From Emydura subglobosa (lineage: Eukaryota; Chordata; Testudines; Chelidae): a DNA stretch of 64,000 bases. The notes beneath the pieces are model-generated. The model was given only the letters and a program-made list of their open reading frames with translations. It made no database searches and was not told the origin of the DNA. Made by a program: the position numbers and the translations under genes. Location: contig ML679989.1 in NCBI GenBank assembly GCA_007922225.1, positions 19,551,570 to 19,615,569 on the forward strand, written 5' to 3'. This document shows, one piece after another, positions 57,820 through 64,000 of this stretch (its first letter is position 1; each line of letters begins with the position of its first letter).

Positions 57820-58970
57820 TATCTACCTCTGCTACAGTCCCTTTACTCTTAAAGGAATTTAAAATTGCGGTGCCTCCACCTGGCTGGCCCCTGTACATGC
57901 TCAATAGCGGCCTTGGGAGCTTCCAGGACTAAACCTAGTCTAATAATAATAATAATCTGTGACATAGGTCTAACTCAACAATTGCAATTATGCAAACTAA
58001 ATAAACATCCAATATACTTAAATTAGAGTTAACACACCTTTACTTAACAAATTAAGGAAATATGGCATAACAGACTGAAATTAAACATCACAACTATTTT
58101 AAATCCAAAGGGGCAGTTGAATAAATCAATTAATAAAAATAATATACGGTAATAAATGAAACATGTCTAGCTGGCATTTACACTGCCACTATTTACCCCA
58201 CCTCCGGAGTGTGCACTGCCCTGGAGTTCAGAGCCCCGACCCCTTGCTTGTGTGGGCACGCTTGCAGATCTGAAGCAGCAGACAGACAGCACACTGTGGG
58301 GTCAGTGCACCAGGTCAGCCCAGGTATCACGCTGGAGATTTGGAGCTGGCCCAACCGAATGTCAGCAGTCCTGGCCCTGCTCGAAGGGACTCTCTCTCTG
58401 CCTCTTCTCAGACCCAGTCACAGTCTCTCTGCTGTGCCCATTCTTTTCCAAGCCCTGCCCCAAACAAAAGAGTGAGGGGTGGGGGGGGAAGAACCCTCAC
58501 ACCCCCTTCACTGCAGACCCACCTCAGGCAGCTCCGGGCTCAGTCCCTGCCCTGGCTTGGGCAATGCCACCAACCTCCGAAGCTCCCCGTTCCATGAAAA
58601 CTCCAGCCGGCTCTCGGCAGCAGCTTCCAGACCCCGGCCGTAGCCAGCAGCAGGCAGCCAGCAGCGTCCAGCCTGGGCCGCGCCCCACCCCAGCACCAAA
58701 ATGGAGTCCCCCACATGCTTTTCTCTGACTCCCTGGAAGGGGAAGAGTCTCTCTCCTTTTTCCTCAAGGCATCATGGGAGTTGTAATCTCCCAGGATCTT
58801 CCCAACTGTAAAACTCCCAATTAAGATCCAAGGCCCCTGACGTACAGGGTGCCTACATAACGCACACTGGCACATTACAGAAGCCAGGAACAGGGGACAC
58901 CCTGGAATTACCTCCCTCTGCTGACCACGGGCCATGTTATTCCCTCACTATGCTCCCTGTACTGACCACC
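57820..58970 (-). mobile_element. LTR-like block, minus orientation
   Basis: The segment has the composition of an LTR or leader: AT-rich from 57950 to 58190 with a (TAA)n run at 57938-57956, then a GC-rich part to 58730. The several parallel frames at 58209-58728 are a composition effect. A GATTACAACTCCCATGATGCC-like motif on the minus strand at about 58768-58790 resembles a promoter-type factor site. The class and borders are uncertain; a CpG-rich host promoter is the alternative. Confidence 0.3.
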
Positions 58971-59092
58971 AGGTGCGGGACTGGTGTAGGATCTACAATG
59001 GTGGCACTGTACCACACAAAATCCCACTGCACGGTGGAAAATCATCCTGTGGTTAATAAAGCCAACTTTACATTGCTGGAAAGGCCTGGGCA

Positions 59093-59215
59093 GGGTGACC
59101 AGACATCCTGATATTATCAGGACTGTCTTGATATTAGGGACTTTGTCTTATATAGGCAACTATACCCCTTCCCCGAAAATAAGTGTCCTGATTTTTCCCA
59201 CTTTCACCTAGGCCA
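59093..59215 (+). mobile_element. MITE, one end preserved
   Basis: The end CAGGGTGACCAGACATCCTG followed by repeated CTGATATTA.CAGGACTGTC-like blocks matches in layout a MITE common in turtle genomes. The opposite inverted end is not recognisable, so the copy is 3'-truncated or decayed. Confidence 0.5.
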
Positions 59216-59589
59216 CTGCCTTTGTAATCCCTCTGGTTATTAATGTTGCATGCTCTTCCCCGTGCAGAGGCTGTTATGTGTCAGGTTGGTTTAGGCACCA
59301 AGAAGGGCATATTTTTGTAAAACTGAAAATAAGTAAAGGCAGCTATTAGCTGAGAGTCTTTATTCCCCTCATGAAAGAAAGTTCCAATGTGTCTGATAGT
59401 CTGTAGGATTCTCACCATTGATGTCCATGCACTGGTCACTCATTGGTGGGGTATGTAATAATTTCTATCCCATTCAAATAAATTCCTGTGCCATGACGGA
59501 AGAGTGTAGAAGAGAGACATTGCTGATCTGCAGCTATTATATCATAGGATTAAAAAGCACAGATCACAAGCCACCGTGCTACCCTGGCT

Positions 59590-60200
59590 AAAACAGAAGG
59601 ACCTTTATTTAAGTGTTCTCAGCTTAGGAACCTGATTGTTTCCTTCAGGCACTGCTCTGAGGTGCATCCTCTGCGTCACTCCAGAAGAGAGTGCGATGCA
59701 TGCTCCAGCCTGGGGTTTGCAGCTTTGCTGTTTGGTACAGGGAAGTTTATCCTCTGATTCTTTAACACTGTTCAAATGCCAGGTCGATAGTTCCAGCTGG
59801 AGTCTGGTCAGGGTCTCTCGCCCGCTCTGACCCCTGCGTGCTCTGCGTTCTAGCAGAGCAGAGTGAACTGTATCCAGCCAGACTGTACCCAGTGAGAATT
59901 CCCACAACTTGGCCTGGAATCCCAGTGTATGCAGCTCCTACTTCATCTCTTCTGGGCTGGCACAGGGCTCTGCCGGGAACGTGGCTGGCGTGCTACTGTG
60001 CTCTGGCTGGTCTTCACTACACACAAATCCTTGGGGGCTGTTCCTTGTTGTTGTAGCTTAAAGGAGCCCCCAGGCGGGCACAGAGCTGATCTGCGAATTA
60101 GGGCGCCACAACCAGCTCTTTGCACCTCCAGCTCACTGCATCATACATAGGAGACTGGACAAAACAGAGGATCTGGGCCATTATATCCTCTTTTCTCACC
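59590..60200 (-). mobile_element. LTR-like block, minus orientation
   Basis: The complement of TTTATT at 59604-59609 gives AATAAA near the left side, and a TATA-like GGATATAATGG (complement at about 60178-60188) lies at the right. The order is right for a minus-strand LTR, but the 570-base gap is long for one R region. No gag or pol is adjacent. Paired frames on both strands have no domains. Confidence 0.4.
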
Positions 60201-60680
60201 CACGTGTTGGCAGAGCTGCTGAGGCAATTTCTGTCAAGCTGCTAACGGGTTGCCATATAATGGAACTGGACCAGTTTATCACCATGTAAGGACTCTAATC
60301 ACAAATGAGAATTCCCAAAAGGACAGTGCAACCCATTCACACACATTAGAGTGCACTCGCTAGAGTGACTACATCGGTGCAGTCCCCAGAACGTGGGCTG
60401 TTTTAGCAAGACAAAGTGGGTGAGATGTAATAAAACAGGAGCATTCTATTTTCAGATGGTAAACTCTGTTACTGCAGTGATTCACAGGGAAAGAAGCAAA
60501 GATGTAGACCCAGCCTGGAGCTGTTGGGGTATTGTGAAGGTGTTAAATGCGCAGCTGAGGGAGCAGAGTGAGACCTATTTCTCAACTAATGATTTCTCTT
60601 ATTTTATAGTTTCATCAGCTTCCTGGGAAGCAGGTAGAAGAGGAGAAATGTACTCTCCAGCTCTGGACTCTTGCCCTTAA
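60201..60680. other. Unclassified sequence
   Basis: No repeat family is firmly recognised. A weak Penelope-tail-like stretch near 60400-60435 is too short to call. Confidence 0.45.
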
Positions 60681-61010
60681 GGGAGACAACACATTTTCTC
60701 ATCAGAAAATATGGTTTTGCCTAAATAGGTTTCGGTTTTTCCCATGAGAAAAATGTTGATTTTGATAAGATTTTTCAGTTTTCCAATCGGAGAAATCAAC
60801 ACTAAAGTTTCATCCTGACTCATAATATTGAAACAAAACATTATGAAAATGTTTGTTTTGATTTGAAAGAAATATTCTGGTAGAAAATATGAAAAATTTT
60901 GGCTGAAAACTTGGAAGAGGCGATATTTCCTGTGGGAAAAATTTCCAACCAGTTCTGATATGTATGTGTATAAAATTAATAATAATAATAGCAACTTAGA
61001 TATTACAATA
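60681..61010. repeat. AT-rich repeat with internal inverted segments
   Basis: The stretch repeats the motif AAACATT/AATGTTT-AAATTTTTC in both directions, for example CATTATGAAAATGTTTGTTTTG around 60840 and GGGAAAAATTTCCAACCAG at about 60935. It resembles an AT-rich interspersed element seen in reptiles. The minus-strand 143-residue frame at 60677-61108 is a composition artefact. Confidence 0.4.
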
Positions 61011-61039
61011 ATGCAGGCCAGATAAGTACCTAAGATGAG

Positions 61040-61880
61040 TGCCTGTAGAGGAGGTGGCCTGTCTTCCCTGGAAGTCTCAGAGGGAGGCCAAGCCCCTTGC
61101 TGCTGCACCTCTGTGGGAAAACTTTAGGCAGGGGATTAGCTTTCCTAATAGTCTATAGCCTCAGGCAGGGGAGGGCACCTAAATAGTCTGTAGCCCCAAG
61201 CCCTCAGGCAGTATGGGGTGGGGCCATCCAGGCCAAGCAGTCTGTAGCCCTCAGCCCTCGGGCACGGCGGGGCGGGCAAAAGCAGTCTATGGCCCAGTGA
61301 GGTCAGAGTGAGGGTACCATACCAGGGCGGGGTGGTAAGGGGGAGGGAGACACAGGCCCTCCTGATTCCACTGCGACCGAGCCCAGAGCCCTGTCAGTGG
61401 CAGAGCGTTATACGATAGGGGTCAGTGGGGCTCCAGCCACAACTCACTGACAGGAACTCGAGTGAGAGCCCAGCCGGACCTACGTCGGCTACCCCTGGGC
61501 TATTTTCTCCACCCCTGGGCCCATGTATCTGTGACCAAGGGTCATCATCCACCTCCCCGGGGTATGTCGCCAGCGGTAATCCAAGCAAGCCCTTGCTGGC
61601 TGAGCTGTCCAACGGCTCAGGTGTGTCAGGTGAGTCCTCAGAGTAGCCGGCGTCCTCGCTGTCTCTTCACTCTAGCACAAAGCAGGAGACGTCCTTCTCC
61701 TTCAGCGGCTGCCTCCTGTCTGAGCTGTAGGGCCTGCCCTTTATACTTCTGGTTCCTGCCTTGGCTCTGCTCCTCTGCTTCCAGGATGGTGGGTGTGGCT
61801 TCCCTGGATCCGCCCTCCAGAGGTTGAGTGGCAGCCTCTCTCTGTCACTCTTGGAGAGAGGCCACACCCCCTCACCACAG
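61040..61880 (-). mobile_element. LTR-like block with internal minisatellite
   Basis: On the minus strand a TATA-like AAGTATAAAGGGC (complement of about 61735-61748) lies upstream of a GC-rich transcribed-like region. About three units of 65-75 bases at 61140-61300 each carry AGTCTRTAGCC followed by AGCCCTCRGGCA. This arrangement fits an LTR or leader of a Gypsy- or ERV-type element. No coding domain is found, and the borders are uncertain. Confidence 0.45.
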
Positions 61881-63105
61881 TGCCTCACAAACTTGAATGT
61901 ATTTATCTATTGCTGGCGATCTGGCCCAGAAGGGGAAGTGACCTGTCAGAGTGAATCTGAAACTTGCCTGGTTCTCGCCCCCTTTCTCCTAATCTCTGTC
62001 CCTGATCTCAGCAGCCTGGCGATCAGTCTCCTTTTTTCAGCTGCCTGAGGGGACCATGCCCTTGAATGCAGAGAAAGGGAAAAAGAGATGGAGCCTGTGA
62101 CCCTCTCTCCACCATATGGGCATGCTCATTACCCTCAGTGCTGTCATCTCTGAGCCGAGGAGGGGTATCCCCCTTCTCCTAAATTCTTGTCTCCTTGCCC
62201 CACCTTCCAGTCTCTCTCTCCAATCTCAGCAGAAGCTTGGCCAGGTCTGCCTACTAGGCCTGCCCTGGGCCAGCTCCTTCTGCAGGGCACTATACATAAC
62301 GGTGACAAGCTCTAGTGCTTTAACCAAAGAGGCTAGTGACTGTGTGGAGTGGCCCTGCTGCTCGACGCTCACCAGCAGCCCTACTCTGTGGGTCTGCTCT
62401 GGAGCTCCAGTGCGACATTGGACAGGGTTGCACTTTTCCCACTTTAGTAATTTAGATAAAAGTAACGTTTTGTCTGAGAGCAGAAGCAATTATACCCTGG
62501 GGTGTGGGATTAACATGATTAAACACTCATTCAGTCTCCAAATGATTTTTCCCCTGTTCTGCTGCAATTGGAGTCTTATCTTTCAACTGCTCTGCAGCAG
62601 CTAATACCACCCCCCCCCCTCCCAAAAGAGGCTTTGTATGTAAATCCTTATTAGTGAGCACAGCACTCCTTGGGAAGGAGCATTTTAGCAAAAGAAGAAA
62701 ACTGTATCTCAGTGCATTAGTGTCTGTATCACATGAAAAGGCTGTCACCGCGCCACCCGGGGAGCTAACGAAGATCCCAATTATACAGCAATAAAATATA
62801 CATATGCACACTGAGGAGTTTATACATCTTTAATTTTTTTCCAAAGAAAAATGCATACAGAAAATTCTAATGAGTGATTTCATCGTTTTTAAATAAAATG
62901 ATACACAAGAGGGAAAAACTATTTCGTTATTGTCATTGTGCAGTTGTAAATACTCCGGGCATGTTTCCCTGGGTTGCTGCAGGTACTTGGCTTTGTCTTG
63001 CCCCCATAATACACCCAAGATTTACAGTCTGTCACCCACTAGAATCATGTCTCACTGAACCCTTTGGCAATGACTAGCCTGCAGTCCCTGCCATTAAAGT
63101 GCATG
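61881..63105. other. Unclassified sequence
   Basis: The 162-residue plus frame at 62116-62604 and the 87-residue minus frame at 62226-62489 overlap. Neither has a recognisable domain. A C-run lies at 62609-62618. No gene is supported. Confidence 0.45.
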
Positions 63106-63185
63106 CCTTTTATATGAACCCCATTGCTCAGACTAGATGATGGTAATGGTCCCTTCTAGCGTTGGAACCTGTGAATCAGCTTTGG
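63106..63185 (+). mobile_element. CR1 3'-end fragment
   Basis: The order TCAGACTAGATGATGGTAATGGTCCCTTCTAGCGTTGG is the CR1 3'-end consensus order. It is a tail fragment only. Confidence 0.65.
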
Positions 63186-64000
63186 ACCAAAACTCCTGAG
63201 ATGTGAATTCAAATATTGGGCAGGTGTAACTGTGACAAGGAAGGCCAGTCTGATTAGTTTATTAATGCTATCTGATTTATTTTATCATGGAGAGATGGCA
63301 GACTTGCTGTAGTTAAGGGTTTAATTTCCTTTCACAAGAAGGTCGATTTGTCCTCCTCAGCCTCACTTTTTTGTCTTTCATTTTCAGCATGTGAATTATG
63401 TTCCCATTACAGTTTTTTCTGAGAAATACTGAAATAAATTGGACATCACAGGTTTGGCATATGTGCACTTGGGATGCTGACTGTCAATCCTATTTTAAGA
63501 CATGATTGTCTGGTGAAAATATTTCCTCCTGCTGTGTTTGGGATGAATCTGTGTAACTCACTCATGAGTACTGTGGCCACCCCAAACACATCTCAAAAAA
63601 CTCTCTTGGTACACTAGCACTCTATCGCATTTCTCTCCCATGCTGACTGCTATCAGTTTCTGTTTGTTTCCATTTGTTATGTGTTGCTTTTTTATTTCCA
63701 ATTTTAATTTTTATTTCTAATGCTCTCCACCCATTTCGCCCCCAGTATAACTCAAGACCTTGTTCTAAAGCATGCAGGTGATAGAGTTTCTTAGCACAAT
63801 GGTTATAAGAACTTTTTTTAACATGGGCAAAACAATGTCTTTTTTTCTAATCTTGAGAAACAACTGAACAGTTTTTGCTGAAAATGTCTAAAAATATGAA
63901 CCCAAAGCAGATACCCAGCAGGGAACACTTTCAGGACAAATGATTAAAATTCAGTAAAATTATAAGCAACAGACAACAAGGTTTTATAATGGGAAGAGTC
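63186..64000. other. Unclassified AT-rich sequence
   Basis: No gene or repeat is recognised up to the end of the window. Confidence 0.45.

Noticed and set aside
58209..58728. Frames at 58209-58728 as a coding exon
   Set aside because: Several frames on both strands are open together in a GC-rich LTR-like block, and none has a domain.
60395..60440. Penelope tail fragment (GACAAAGTGGGTGAGATGTAATAAAAC)
   Set aside because: Only about 25 bases resemble the tail antisense, too short to call.
62116..62604. 162-residue plus frame as a host gene
   Set aside because: An opposite-strand frame overlaps it, and I see no recognisable domain, signal or start context. It cannot be excluded without a protein search.

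Overview
The window reads as vertebrate nuclear DNA from a non-avian sauropsid, most probably a turtle. The evidence is the mix of decayed mobile elements: CR1-type LINEs (at least one with an esterase-like ORF1 remnant), Penelope-like 3' tails with a GIY-YIG endonuclease remnant, a DIRS-like gag, Ty3/Gypsy gag (SCAN-like capsid plus zinc knuckle) and pol, an L1/Tx1-like reverse transcriptase, a hAT transposon of a type I associate with turtles, several LTRs, MIR/CORE-type SINEs and several MITEs. No CRISPR, bacterial operon or prokaryotic signal is present. The species call rests on recognising repeat families, not on a search.

I recognise no intact host protein-coding gene. Every open frame is short, and those with recognisable similarity are broken transposon genes. 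The window is best described as intergenic or intronic DNA built from nested repeats.

Layout. 0-2.2 kb: two minisatellite blocks of about 40-bp units around an LTR-like segment, then a second LTR-like end. 2.36-4.5 kb: minus-strand CR1-like LINE with esterase-like ORF1 and reverse transcriptase remnants. 5.1-6.3 kb: CORE-type SINE and a minus-strand Penelope fragment. 7.8-8.5 kb: T-rich tract. 9.0-9.8 kb: minus-strand LTR with short leader repeats. 10.3-12.0 kb: Gypsy leader and gag. 13.4-13.85 kb: CR1 tail and a palindromic MITE. 15.46-19.26 kb: repeated fragments of one LINE ORF2 segment, interrupted by a 1.1-kb LTR-like insertion and holding two tRNA-Glu-like pseudogenes. 19.9 kb: short MITE. 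20.9-26.2 kb: LTR-like elements, including the second copy of the 1.1-kb element. 26.19-26.38 kb: hAT MITE with perfect target-site duplication. 31.0-33.35 kb: nested CR1, SINE and Penelope tails and a TAA-flanked MITE. 34.7-36.0 kb: CR1 tails. 37.5-39.7 kb: DIRS-like gag. 41.3-41.9 kb: CR1. 43.4-44.7 kb: Gypsy leader fragment and an inverted Penelope pair interrupted by CR1. 47.8-51.2 kb: fold-back hAT derivative abutting Gypsy pol, then a Penelope 3' end. 54.0-54.5 kb: two Penelope tails. 55.6-56.25 kb: L1/Tx1-like reverse transcriptase. 57.8-61.9 kb: three LTR-like blocks, apparently all minus strand. 63.1 kb: CR1 tail.

Nothing here looks like a working multi-gene system. The most interesting structures are the hAT derivative whose transposase 3' coding part is present on both arms of a long inverted repeat (47.83-49.24 kb), the head-to-tail LINE ORF2 fragments (15.46-18.42 kb), and the inverted, CR1-interrupted Penelope tail pair (44.30-44.66 kb).
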